This document shows, one piece after another, positions 1 to 9,989 of a DNA stretch of 21,703 bases. Location of the stretch: contig WELB01000330.1 in NCBI GenBank assembly GCA_009602725.1, positions 65,044 through 86,746 of the forward strand. Reading direction: 5' to 3'. Under the pieces are notes generated by a model. It searched no databases. It was not told where the DNA came from and saw nothing but the letters and a program-made list of their open reading frames with translations. Source of the DNA: Spirogloea muscicola. Lineage: Eukaryota > Streptophyta > Zygnematophyceae > Spirogloeales > Spirogloeaceae. A program made the translations under genes and the position numbers. Positions within the stretch are counted from its first letter, which is position 1; every line of letters begins with the position of its first letter.

Positions 1-168
1 AGCCCAGCATCTCTGATCTGCGGCTGCTTAGCAGGGGTTACTGAGTGTCTCGTAGCAGCTTTGTTTCTGTTACTTAGCGCTTCCCCTGGCCCCCTTCTCG
101 TACTCTGTTCATTCTTTTTCGGGCTGGTTGTTCCAGCCCCTATTCTCAATGGGCGAGCACTTTCTTCT
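1..168 (+). repeat. 5'-truncated retrotransposon tail, copy 1
   Basis: The copy enters in the last codons of the family's ORF: positions 3-44 read PSISDLRLLSRGY then TGA. A 3' UTR follows with a perfect 7-bp hairpin, GGGCTGG-TTGTT-CCAGCCC, at 121-139. It ends in a pyrimidine-rich stretch (GGGCGAGCACTTTCTTCTTT) near 168, and no poly(A) is visible. The same segment recurs almost unchanged at 18338-18520 (+) and 21628-21455 (-), with two differences from the latter over about 150 bp. It is therefore a young, low-divergence copy. The window edge cuts it, so its true 5' limit is unknown. Confidence 0.8.
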
Positions 169-330
169 TTCCACCAGCTAGCTACTCGGATCTGCATCTC
201 CTGTCTAGAGGTTACTGAGCGTTCCCTGGCTGATGTCTTAGTCCTAGTCGTTCGCACTCTAGCTCCCTCAGACCATGTCCATTCTTTTGGGCTGGCCTTT
301 CGTTGTCTCGATGCCTAGCTAGTGTGTTTC
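169..330 (+). repeat. 5'-truncated retrotransposon tail, copy 2, abutting copy 1
   Basis: Directly after the end of copy 1 the sequence reads PPASYSDLHLLSRGY then TGA (216-218), the same C-terminal signature in a more diverged version. Its 3' UTR keeps the pattern of a TCAGACCATGTCCATTC stretch followed by GGGCTGGCC (about 270-295), but the second hairpin arm is lost. The right end fades near 310-330. Two tails lie head to tail with no spacer I can see. Confidence 0.65.
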
Positions 331-561
331 CCAGCCACCAGTCAATCTGGCCGCGCTTTCTTTCTCGTCTCCGACGTTCAAAACTTTCTTTTGCCTTGTC
401 TTGACTTCTCTCGGAAAAAGCACACCACGCTTCGCCTTACCCAATCCCTCGCCGCCGCCTGGAGGGGGCAGATTGCGGCCCGCCGTGGCGAGGCTCCGGA
501 AACGCCTCTGCCCAGCTGCCGGCTGCTGGCAGCACGGCCTGCGTACCCGCGGTTGTCGAGC
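331..561 (+). promoter_or_regulatory. 5' flank / leader of the LRR-RLK gene
   Basis: About 230 bp separate the retroelement tail from the first credible start codon. It is moderately GC-rich toward the gene. I see no TATA box or other core promoter element and cannot place the transcription start. The promoter may therefore overlap the upstream retroelement tails. Confidence 0.3.
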
Positions 562-3500
562 ATGGCAGCCATGGCAGCCGCCGCCCCACTGCTTGTCGCC
601 GTCGCTCTGCTAAATTGTGTCGACTTTACGGCCGGGGACCTCGCGTGAGCAGTCCTCCCTCTTACCTTCTTACCCTTGTACCCACTGTATGCACCTGGCT
701 GGTGTCAACAGCCGCTCTTTCAATGTAAGCAGCCGCACTCCTCTCACACCCCGCACCACCATGGCATTGCCAGTCCTGAGCCGCGAGCAGATTGCCTGCG
801 AGTCCTCTCTTATTTGCAACTTTTGCCGCCGGGCTTCTGAGGCGCCATGCATTTCGTCGCCATGCCTGGGGTGTGTGGCCACCATACAGCCCTGCACGCT
901 GACTGCCATCTTTCCTCTGTTGCGCAGCTCCGACAAGGCCTGGCTGCTGGCCTTCAAGGCCGGCATAACCAGTGACCCGTTCGGCGCGCTTGCCAATTGG
1001 CGCCCAGCCGACCACACGCCATGCGACTGGTATGGCATTGTGTGCAATGTCACGGCACCTGGCGGCCCCAGGCAAGAGCTTTGACCATTGCCCAGTAAAT
1101 GCGGGAGCTGGCCTTGCATTGTGTCAAACGACCGGCACGAGCTTGGTAGCCTGGCGGCAGCCGCTGTTGAGATCGTGGCCATGCAAGGGCCGCAGCCTTT
1201 GCGGCCTCTCCAGGATTAACGGCATTGGCTGCCTGTGTCTGCTCGGCGGAGGGCTTGTGTAACAGCAGCATTGTTGCAAGCTCATTGGAAGCCTCTGCTT
1301 GGGGTCAAGACTTCAGTAAGCTCAGCTTCATTCACAGCTGGCCACTTATGTCTACGTGCAGGCAAGTGATTGGCCTCAATATAACTTATGTGCTGCTGGA
1401 CGGCACGGTGGCACCGGAGCTCGGCAACATTCACAGCCTGCACTACATATTCTTAGACAACAATTTGCTCACGGGCCCCATCCCAGCGGCGCTCGGCAGC
1501 CTCCCTAATCTTCGAGTCCTTTCCCTCAAAAACAACAGGTTAGCATGCTTAAGTTGCTCAATCGCATCTCAGTCTATGGCCAGAGAAAAGGTGAGCTTCC
1601 ATCCTTTCTCGATCTCAATCTCACCTGTCCTTACGGCAGGCTGTCAGGTTCCATGCCAGAGGAGCTCGGGAACCTCTCTGCCATCCGGGGCCTCTACCTC
1701 TCCAATAACACGTACTGCATGCACACCAACTTTGCATGCTGGAGACACCTCATACTGTTTGCAGACAGCCACTTTGCTCTGCATGACTAATAATCGCCAA
1801 ACCCTCAAGACTTAGGCCTCTTTACGTCGTCAGACATCTGTTAGTGAAGAGCCAACAGATGTGATATGTTACGTATCTCCAGCATTTTTATGTGCTGCTG
1901 CACCTACTACCATTGCACTGTATGGTCGTCAGCAATGAAGCAAAGGCATGCAGGGGTTAGCACATGCAACATGCATCTTACTGCCAGCTCTAATACTTCT
2001 TGCAGATATTGGTGACTATCCTTCCTGTCATGAAAGACTAATGGTCACTTTGAATGCACTGCAAGGTCACTGTGGCTTGCATATTTTGGTAATATCCTTC
2101 TTGTCCAGGCTGTCAGGAAGCATACCATCTGCTCTCGGAAATTGCTCACAGCTCCTTTATCTCGACATCTCCACCAACAGGTATGCTCCAGAGCCTATAA
2201 GACTATTGGTCATTTTGGTTACTCTGCATGGCCTGGTGGCTCCGCAGCATCCATTTTGGTAGAGGAAGATGATTACAACATTGTAGCTACACCTTTGTTC
2301 CTCGTAGTCATCTCCTTGGCTTCCTTCAGAAGAGTTGTTCTTTGACATTGCTTGACGCTGGTCTAGATTGGTTGGGCCCATGCCTGTGTAGCTTGCAATG
2401 ACTTAGATCAAGCTCCTCTATACCCAGAACAACAGGGGAATACTTGAATAATGTTTGCCACTGTACAATCAAGATGCCAGTCTCGTTGCCAGCTTGCTGC
2501 ACTCTTCGCTTCCTGAGGCTGCATCTGTCACGCATTTGCTTGTGTGGCATTGTGGATTCCCAGTTTGACAGGACCTATTCCAAAGGAGTTTGGTCAACTA
2601 GTCAATCTCACAATCTTCTTTGCAAACAGTAACAAGTATGCAACCTCTCTCTTGCTGAACATGTTGACTTCTCGGTTGCACTGTTTGATCTAGCACAGGC
2701 AAATCACGCTATAATTGGCATTGCCAAAACCCTGAAGCCCCCGATGGTGCAGATGACGCAAGCGCTGTGCCTGTAAGAGTGTTGCTGTGCCAATTAAGTG
2801 ATGATGAGATAGTGATGTCGTCTGTATGTTTACAGCCTGACAGGTACTATACCTGCTGAACTGGGAAGGACCTCCATGACCGATCTGAGCCTCTACAATA
2901 ATTCGTATGTTTCTGATAGAGCTCTGTAGATGCATTTATCCTAATAAAGGATGTCGTGAGCTGATGTCCCCTGTAGTAAATGTCGTACACAGGGAGAGTA
3001 TGCATCATGCAGCCTGATTCAAAGCAGCTGGATCCAACCCTGGATAACAAATGCCATATGCTGATGACATGGTCCCTTCAGGTTGGAAGGCATACTTCCT
3101 CCTGAACTATGTGGTCCGGGTAATCGATTGAGTGGTCTCTTCCTCCTGGACAATAGGTGAAGTCACATGGGCTTGCTGCCATTATCTCCACCCTTCTCAG
3201 GCTGCTGCTGGCTGTTTAATTTGAAGAGTGTTGAATCGCTTGACTATGTATCGTCATGACAGTTTGTGAATCCGTCAATGTGACTCCTTCTTGGCCAAGG
3301 TTTTCGGGCCCACTTCCAGCAACAATAGAGGACTGCACATCTCTCACCTCGTTATTCTTGAGTCACAACAGGTGAGGCCACGTGCTCTTCCTTTCCTTTG
3401 TCTTCCAGGTTTTATCTCTATTTCTTCTTACTTCAAAGACTGAAGACTTTGACTGGATGATGTGAAAGGCTTCATTGAGAAACGGATGAACTGTTGCAGC

Positions 3501-6500
3501 TTTTCTGGTCGAATTCCAAGCTCAATTGGCAACCTGCAAAGATTGCAGTACTTCTACGCCTCAGCTTGTGGGTCAGTCATATTGCCACCTTCCTCTTAAG
3601 AGACACTGCTCGAATGTTGAGTACGTTAATTTTGGGTTACAATGAGTAAGTATGAGTGAGACACTCCTAGCAGAAGGTTGCCGTGCGTAGCGCATCCAGG
3701 CATCATCATCAACTTTGAGGCAACTCATTCATGGACCAGGTGGCACGTATGCCAATACCCTGTAGCTGTCTTGCATTCAGATTGACAGGAGTCGTACCTT
3801 CAAGCATCGGCAACCTACGAATGTTGAATACGTTAGAGCTGGGGAACAATAAGTGAGTATGAGCAAGACACTTCTAGCAGATTTGTGCCATGCGTAGCGC
3901 ATCAGGGCACTATTGCAAGGAGTGTCCTTGAGACACAGTGAGCTTGACAACATCAACTCAGTTGCAAGTGTGTCTGATTGAAGAGTGGTCATCGGTCACG
4001 AAGCTATGGAGAAATGGAGAGTTAATGAAGCTCTTAGTTGCGACGCAGCCTTACTGGTCCCTTACCATCGGAGTTGGGAAACTGCGCCAATCTCAGATAT
4101 CTCTATGTAAATGACAACCAGTAGGCTCCAATATGCCTTTTGCCCAAGTCAGGCATGTAGGCCTGCTCTGCTGTCCCTACGTGCAGGTCATCTCGTGCAA
4201 CAAGCTCCCAATTCATGAGGGAGTTGACTGCTATTTGTGCACATAAGACCTAGAGTGCTGGCCACATTGGATTCGCTGCTCTCAGAGAGTTGCATTGCGT
4301 TGTTGCATTGGATTTGATAAGATTCTGCTATGCATCTCACTGGCTTACAACATGTTGCAGGCTAAGCGGTGAGTTCCCCGCTTCAATGGCAAACCTGTCC
4401 CTTCTACAGGTCCTTAACATTCGCAATAACAGGTGAGAGACCACATACAAACGCGGCATGCTAATTACTGATGGTCGTTTGCACAACTGATAAGTCAAAG
4501 CCCAAGACAACAAAGCATGAGCAATTTCTGACGTCATTTCTACTTGCTGCCGCCATGCAGTATATCTGGAAGCCTGCCCGCCAAGCTTGGGATAAGTGGA
4601 ACTCTCACTGACCTTAACCTCGCCAACAACAAGTACTCTCAATACTGCACTCCTCTCAAAACTGGTGTGACGGTGTGGCTGGCACACTGCAATATGTCTA
4701 AATTTCATCAAGACTGCTCCCGTGCATATTGAGGTCTGCTTGATGCATAGATGTATGTTGAGTAACCTGATCTGACACATACCTGGACAGGCTGACAGGC
4801 TCCTTGCCACCAGCAATTGGCAGTTGCCAGAATCTGATGAACCTCGAGTTTAGGGGCAACAAGTGCGCAGTCCTGCACCTTTCCTCTTCTACTAAATGTC
4901 ACATATGCTGCACGTCAAGCTCAACCTCAGATGATCATGCAGCTTGTACCATTTCGAGAAGCTAAATTGTATGACTGTGCTGTATTGACAGCTTTACTGG
5001 TCCGATTCCGCCTGGATATGGCAACCTTACCAGCTTGAAGTCCTTCGTGGCATCCAACAACAGGTATGCTGATTGACAGAGTACAAGAACTGTATACAGC
5101 CGAGCTTCAAGGGAGTAAGCCTGTATCACAGTAGCATGTGGATGTGAAACCACGTACCAAGGAGTGACATGACCTCCAAGCAGATCATATGATGCCATGC
5201 GTTTGTATGCGTATCTTGTGTAGCTTAACAGGTAGCCTCCCACCCGAGCTCAGTCACTGTAGGTCACTCGACTCACTTGACCTTCAGAGCAACAGGTACT
5301 CTTTGTTCAGCCCAAAAAGGTGTATTTCCAGAGATCTTTGTGTTTCATCATCGCAAGACCAGCTCTCAGTGTCCAACTTATGTAGCATGTGACTGCCTAG
5401 TGTGTTCAATGTGAGCTGATATGATAGGCATTCGTCGTTGACTGCCTAAGCCTGCAGTATTGTAAGTCTGTCACAAATGGTGGGGCTCTGCTCAAGTGTT
5501 GTATTGATACACACAGAAATACAACACCAGTGTTGTATTTCTGCTCTTGGCAAGGAAGACAATGAGACAGACACTTTGTGACTCATTCTCTTCTTTCTGC
5601 AGTAGCAGAAGTCTGTTACAAATAGTCTGGCTCTGCTGAGTAATGTACTGTTCGTGCTTTTGGGACCTGTGAGGATGCTGCTCACATTCTCTCATACCTT
5701 TTCCACAGTCTCAGTGGGCCCATCCCTCCATCATATGGCAACCTGGCTAATTTGTCACTTCTGTTCTTGAACTCCAACAAGTGGGCACTACTTCTCCGTT
5801 GTCGGACAATATATTGGCATCGTGACTTCGAACCTGATACTGACTGTTTCCGTGCTACCTCCCATGAAGTGAGGTTACAGAATCGTCATAGTGATTTGCC
5901 ATAGCAATGTTTGAGAGCTCTTTCTCCTGTTCCTATTGCAGATTATCGGGCACCATACCAAAGCAGCTAAGCAAGTGCAAAAAGCTCAGTCACCTCCAAC
6001 TGACCTCCAACTTGTAAGGGCTTGCTTGCGGCCATGTCAATTGCTTGGCTGATATTGAATTTCTCAAGTCAAGGCATGTGTACGTGGCTCTAAGTATGTC
6101 TGCTATTAGTGCAGCTTTCAAGATCTTGCATGTCCACATTATCTCCAACACATACCCCAATAGCTAATGAGGTGGCACTCTGCATGTTGGATATGGCAGG
6201 CTTGTTGGAGGAGTACCACAAGAGTTTGGGGAGCTACCTCTCCTCGACTTTTCAGCAAGAAATAACAGGTGATATAAGCAAAAGCTCTAGACTTCAGCAG
6301 CAACTTTCGTCATTGACTATAGACAATTGTGATCGCTTAGAGTTTCTCACGCCTGCAGTGTCATGCAAAGTGATCTCTTGTGCTATTTCAGCCTGTGCTA
6401 AATAAGAGGTCACCTTGCAGGTGTTAACCCAACCCCTGTCAAATGCTCGTTTGGTGTCAGCTTGGAGGGTGGAGTGCCACCAGAGCTTGCTGATTGCAAG

Positions 6501-8796
6501 GGAATGGTCAATCTGGACCTGAGCTACAACAGGTGCTGAGCTGTGACTGCATGGTCGATGCAGCTATAAGTTGCCTGATTTGCCATGTCAGCATATACAT
6601 GAATTGCAGAACAGCCACAGCTGGCATTCGTAGCGGCTCACTCTCAATGATTGGCAGGTTAAGTGGCCACCTGCCGCCTCAGTTGGGGAGACTTGTGCTG
6701 CTCAACCGGCTCTACCTTAGTGGCAACAGCCTCTCAGGACTGATCCCGACAACCTTCTCCGACCTGGAGAACTTGCAAGTGCTGGAGATGGACAGTAACA
6801 ACTTCTCTGGCCCATTCCCACAGTGGCTTGGCAACCTAAGCAGTGCATTGAGCATTTACTTAGATCACAACAACTTGACCGGAGGAGTACCTGCGAGCAT
6901 TCGAAGTCTGCAGAACGTTCAACTTCTTGACATCTCCAACAACCGCCTAACTGGCAGTCTCCCCCAGGAAATTGGAGAATTAAGCAAGCTTGTTACATTT
7001 TCGGCTGCAAGCAACTCATTCAGCGGGCCCTTACCGGAGCGCATCGGCAACTTGCCGAGTCTTATATATCTCGATCTTTCCAACAATAATCTCAATGGCA
7101 GCATCCCGGCGTCCTTCGCTAATTTGAGTCTTACTCGATTCTTTAACATCTCAAATAACAACCTCAGTGGCCCCATTCCTGGCGGCTCTATTGGTCAGTA
7201 CAGCAGCAGCTCCTTCTCTGGCAATGGCGCCTTGTGTGGCGGCCCTTACGTGGCCTGCAAGACAGCTCCCTCACCTCGTTCTCTTCCTCCTTCCCCACCA
7301 CCTCCAGTGCACAAGTCATCGAGCTTACCAGGGGGGGCAATTGCCGGAATTGTTCTTGGGGCTGCTGTTGTCCTTCTCCTCCTGTTGCTGGGACTGCTCC
7401 GGCTGTGTTGCTTGACTCGGAAGAAGGAGAAACTTATGACAGACAAGGAGCGGAGCATCGAGAGCTTCTGCTCCAAGTTGTCCATCACTCGAGATAGACT
7501 ACAAGCTCCCTTCACCTACGAGGAGCTCATGGTCGCAACTGAGGACTTCAATGACAACCACATTGTTGGTTCGGGCGGCTTTGGGATAGTCCATAGGTAC
7601 GTACATAACGGAAGCACAAGCTTTGCATAGGCTGGCCCTGCTTGCATTATATTACTTTCTTCTTCCTTGGTGTGTTTCCTTAGTGCTTGATGTCCCGATT
7701 GTTTTCATGTCCTATGGCTTGCACAAGTATACAGGCCACTAAGATGAAGTTGCTGAGCAGTGCACAGATGGAGGATGGCAAAAAGTATGCTGTGAAGAGG
7801 CTAGCACCAAACAGCACGCAAGGCATGAGAGAGGTCCAAGCTGAGGTGGAGACGCTGAGTCGCATCAGTCATCGCAATGTGGTTCCGCTACGGGGCTGGT
7901 ACATCCCCAAGGACAGCGACGTGGACATGCTGCTCATTTATCCTTTCTTGCCTGGGGGGAATCTTGACCAACTGGTGCACGGAGGAAAGGGCGTGCCTTC
8001 TAAGCCAGATGGGTTTGACCATTGGTCTGCGCGGAATAAAGTCATTTTGGGTGCGGCCATTGGGCTTAAGTACTTGCACCATGATTGCAATCCTCGGGTG
8101 GTGCATAGGGACGTCAAGCCGAGCAATATCCTCTTGGATGAGCAAGGTCAAGGTTGTGTGGCGGATTTTGGGCTTGCACGAACCTTTCAGGCACATGACA
8201 CGCACGTGTCAACCACGGCTGCAGGTGAGATTTCAAGCAATTGTGCTTTGTCATTGGCTTCTTTGGCATTATGCAAGGAGGATGAGCTTGCTGCACGTAT
8301 AATACATGCTGGTTGTGGCACCTCAGACTAACGGCCTCGTACAGAGAGGAATCAGAATTCATGCAACTCATGAACGCAACACCATGATTGCTGCATATCG
8401 GCAGGCACAATTGGATATTGGGCTCCAGATGGCGCTTTGGGCCAATATACTGAGCGAAGCGATGTCTTCAGTTTTGGAGTCACGATTCTGGAGACCGTCA
8501 CAGGCAAGCGACCTGTTGACCCTTTCTTTCGATCTGATACTGCAACTGGGTACAACTTGATCAGTTGGGTGCAATCATGCCTTCACAATGAGAAGCCTAT
8601 GGAGTGCATCGATATGGCTCTAGCTCCATTTGTTCCCCAGAAAGTCGACGAGTTGAAGGGAGCCTTAAAAGCAGGGCTATGTTGCTGTGCCAGTACTCCA
8701 AGTCAAAGACCACTGATGACTGAAGTTGTTAATATGATCCAGTACAATCTCCGCGCATTTGGTGCTGGTTTGGCAATTCCCAAGGTGCTGAGTTGA
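562..8796 (+). CDS. Leucine-rich-repeat receptor-like Ser/Thr kinase, 24 exons, 1,163 aa
   Basis: Predicted plasma-membrane receptor kinase that would bind an extracellular ligand through LRRs and signal through a cytoplasmic kinase. Exons: 562-644, 928-1071, 1362-1538, 1640-1711, 2109-2180, 2564-2635, 2836-2904, 3082-3156, 3300-3371, 3500-3571, 3781-3852, 4049-4120, 4361-4432, 4561-4632, 4791-4862, 4992-5063, 5224-5295, 5709-5780, 5942-6013, 6200-6268, 6461-6532, 6658-7596, 7761-8224, 8405-8796. They sum to 3,492 nt with no internal stop. Signal peptide about residues 1-25; N-cap with W-Y-G-I-V-C about 28-75; LRRs about 76-742; proline-rich 770-784; membrane helix about 790-817; kinase about 867-1145. 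Kinase landmarks: GSGGFGIV (870-877), K891, E907, HRD with D996, DFG with D1014, and APD where APE is usual. It is an RD kinase. The start at 562 opens a hydrophobic leader; a second ATG at 571 is also possible. Ligand and subfamily are unknown. Confidence 0.88.
690..757 (+). repeat. Possible retroelement 3'-UTR relic inside intron 1
   Basis: Within intron 1 (645-927, GTGAGC...GCGCAG), about 68 bp starting at TGTATGCACCTGGCTGG and containing AGCAGCCGCA resemble the 3' UTR of the retroelement tail at 14120-14187, which has TGTATGCATCTGGCTGG and AGCAGCCGCA in the same order and spacing. By eye roughly seven bases in ten agree. It is too short and diverged to be certain. Confidence 0.4.
1072..1361 (+). 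other. GC-AG intron 2 of the receptor kinase
   Basis: The exon end CCCAG is followed by GCAAGAG, which matches the usual context of the minor GC donor (AG then GCAAG). The acceptor is TACGTGCAG at 1353-1361. This joins the LRR N-cap to the first LRR in frame. GT donors nearby do not give an in-frame N-cap to LRR join. The other 22 introns I placed are GT-AG. Confidence 0.7.
3611..3700 (+). pseudogene. Decayed duplicate of the 3' half of LRR exon 11 in intron 10
   Basis: Positions 3611-3700 align, with scattered substitutions, to 3817-3906, which is the end of exon 11 plus the start of intron 11. The relic still reads RMLSTLILGYNE and keeps a donor (GA then GTAAGT at 3646). The 5' half of the exon, including an acceptor, is missing. 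Reading through from exon 10 hits TAA at about 3597, so it cannot serve as an exon extension. Downstream, GCGTAGCGCATC is shared by both copies, so the duplication included intron sequence. Confidence 0.75.
5464..5640. repeat. Palindrome and direct repeat in intron 17
   Basis: Intron 17 (5296-5708) is the longest intron. It holds a perfect inverted repeat with 14-bp arms, 5514-5527 and 5530-5543, separated by 2 nt; the right arm contains GTGTTGTATTTCTG. An extra GTGTTGTATT lies upstream at 5495-5504. The palindrome is bracketed by two imperfect direct copies of about 27 bp, each starting GTCTGT and ending GGCTCTGCT (near 5466 and 5612). This could be a small foldback element or a folded intron structure. 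Confidence 0.7.
6658..7596 (+). other. Exon 22: last LRRs, proline-rich spacer, membrane helix, glycine loop
   Basis: The longest exon (939 nt) encodes about seven more LRRs without introns. After these come a Cys-containing cap (ALCGGPYVACK), a proline run (SLPPSPPPPVH), one hydrophobic helix with a leucine run ending in RLCCLTRKK (stop-transfer basic residues), and the start of the kinase domain. Loss of introns here contrasts with the single-LRR exons upstream and looks like a fused or retroposed segment, but that is inference. Confidence 0.85.
7761..8796 (+). other. Exons 23-24: receptor kinase catalytic domain
   Basis: Exon 23 (7761-8224) supplies the ATP-binding Lys (AVKRL), SHRNVVPLRGW, the catalytic loop VVHRDVKPSNILLD and ADFGLAR. 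Exon 24 (8405-8796) supplies GTIGYWAPD, RSDVFSFGVTILE, the subdomain XI Arg (SQRP) and a short tail ending IPKVLS. I chose the acceptor at 7760 because it continues GFGIVH directly into SAQMEDGKKYAVKRL, the usual length between glycine loop and Lys. An earlier in-phase acceptor at 7727 would add 11 residues. Confidence 0.85.
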
Positions 8797-9650
8797 CCAA
8801 TGCAGTGGGACTGATGCCACCCAATATTAGTTCTGCTTATTTCGTGGATATGTCATTTTTAGCTAAATACCTTAGCAACAGCAGTGACTCACATGAGACG
8901 CCTGGCATTGAACCTCTGATACTGCAAAGTGGGTGCACTATTTACCAGGTCTCCATGTGCACGGCCCCCTGGCTTCACTTGCCCTGCTGTCCATCTTTAG
9001 CACGATAGCAAGAAGCAGGAACTGGGTGGCACTAAGAAGTCCAGAAAGTGGGTGATGAGTTGAAGAGAGGGAGAGAAATAGACCGTATTGATGGCGAGCG
9101 TAAGAATATACGAGGTGACAGAAAGCGAAGAGAAGTCGGACAGGCAGCCGGAGAGTTATGGATAGTGAGACCGAAGTATGAGAGGATAGTCAGCTTTCTA
9201 GGCTCGGTAGCAAAATGGCCAGCGCATCGCACACGTGTTATACCCAGTCTGCTGCAGTGACTACACGGCTGAATATCACAACACACACTTGTAGTCGTTG
9301 TCATTGTGAAAGTAATTTACCACTACCTTACGCACTGCTTGTTATTGATCAGCGGTGTAGAGAACGGAAGTGGCAAGAAGCAGGTCAATGGAGACCCTTG
9401 ATGGAGAAATGAGCGACCTGATCTCAAGAAAGACGCTGGGTTTGCGCATGCTTCCCGCTGACCGCATGTCTTTACATGAGATAGGAATTATCAACTATCA
9501 TGGCGGAGCTTTGGGCGGGGCAAGGGCTGTCAATGCTAGGGTCGATCCTTTGAGCCGTGGGCAACAGGCCTGCCGAGGTGTGCACTGCAGGCTTCCCCGC
9601 CGGACGCGTCTCATCCTCCGAGTTCATTGTTTGCCTTCTTCTTACAAAGG
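8797..9650. other. Intergenic; no gene seen
   Basis: This presumably starts with the 3' UTR of the receptor kinase, but I see no clear poly(A) signal. Positions 9028-9190 are purine-rich (AGAGAGGGAGAGAAATAGA and similar) and give a 70-codon frame of mostly charged residues that resembles nothing I know. I see no RNA gene. Confidence 0.5.
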
Positions 9651-9654
9651 CGAG

Positions 9655-9827
9655 CCTTCAGCGGCTCTCACAAAGAGGAGCGTGTCAGCAGTTGTGAGCT
9701 CAAAACCAATGCTTTGCACCAAGGCTGGACGAGCTTTATCTGGTTGCAGAAGGGCTTGGGATCTGCTGTCCGGTTTTCGAGCATCACTCAGCGACCTCTA
9801 CTTGTTGACCTCGTTGTCCCTGAGATG
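9655..9827 (+). repeat. Retrotransposon C-terminal tail fragment, + strand
   Basis: The + frame reads KAGRALSGCRRAWDLLSG and then SLSDLYLLT. This matches the tail of the long - strand copy near 20013-20130 (KAGLALVGGRRASSLPSG, then ISDLYVLTRGY). One extra base after LLT destroys the usual RGY-stop. The 200-codon frame around it (9370-9972) has no other recognisable content, so I treat it as a decayed fragment and not a gene. Confidence 0.65.
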
Positions 9828-9989
9828 CGTGTCAGCTTACCAGCTCAGCTCCAATCCGGGACGGCTCATGGTACTCTTGCATGCTACTGTCAGCGCCTGG
9901 AAGGCCCCAGGCCTCCTAAGAAAACTTCGATTTGCTGCCCAAAACTTGACGAAGTTGCTGGATAGGCTGTAGGGATGGCGTGTATATTG

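Larger units (their letters stand above)
1640..6532 (+). other. Array of 18 single-LRR exons
   Basis: Exons 4-21 each encode exactly one LRR: fifteen of 72 nt, two of 69 nt (2836-2904, 6200-6268) and one of 75 nt (3082-3156). All start with the third base of a codon, typically within LTG or LSG. All end two bases into a codon, mostly after an Asn-rich L-x-x-N-N. Consensus is LxGxIPxxLGNLxxLxxLxLxxNx, the plant-type extracellular LRR. Introns between them run from 125 to 413 nt. Any exon could be skipped or duplicated without shifting the frame. One LRR per exon is also known in plant kinases such as ERECTA. Confidence 0.88.

Noticed and set aside
121-139. GGGCTGG/CCAGCCC hairpin as a bacterial-type terminator
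   Set aside because: The context is eukaryotic and the hairpin is a repeated part of a retroelement UTR, so a factor-independent terminator reading does not apply.
6109-6199. Extra LRR exon just upstream of exon 20
   Set aside because: An acceptor-like GTGCAG and an Asn-containing stretch exist, but no frame gives an LRR consensus.
8915-8945. Short similarity (CTGATACTGCAA, then GGGTNCA) to exon 24 at 8535-8557, as a possible kinase duplicate
   Set aside because: Only about 20 bases agree and nothing of the kinase frame continues on either side.
9048-9260. 70-codon charged frame (MGDELKRGREIDRIDGERK)
   Set aside because: It follows from the purine-rich tract; no start context, splice signals or homology I recognise.
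9370-9972. 200-codon + frame as a gene
   Set aside because: Its only recognisable part is the retroelement tail at 9655-9827 with a broken stop; the rest has no support.
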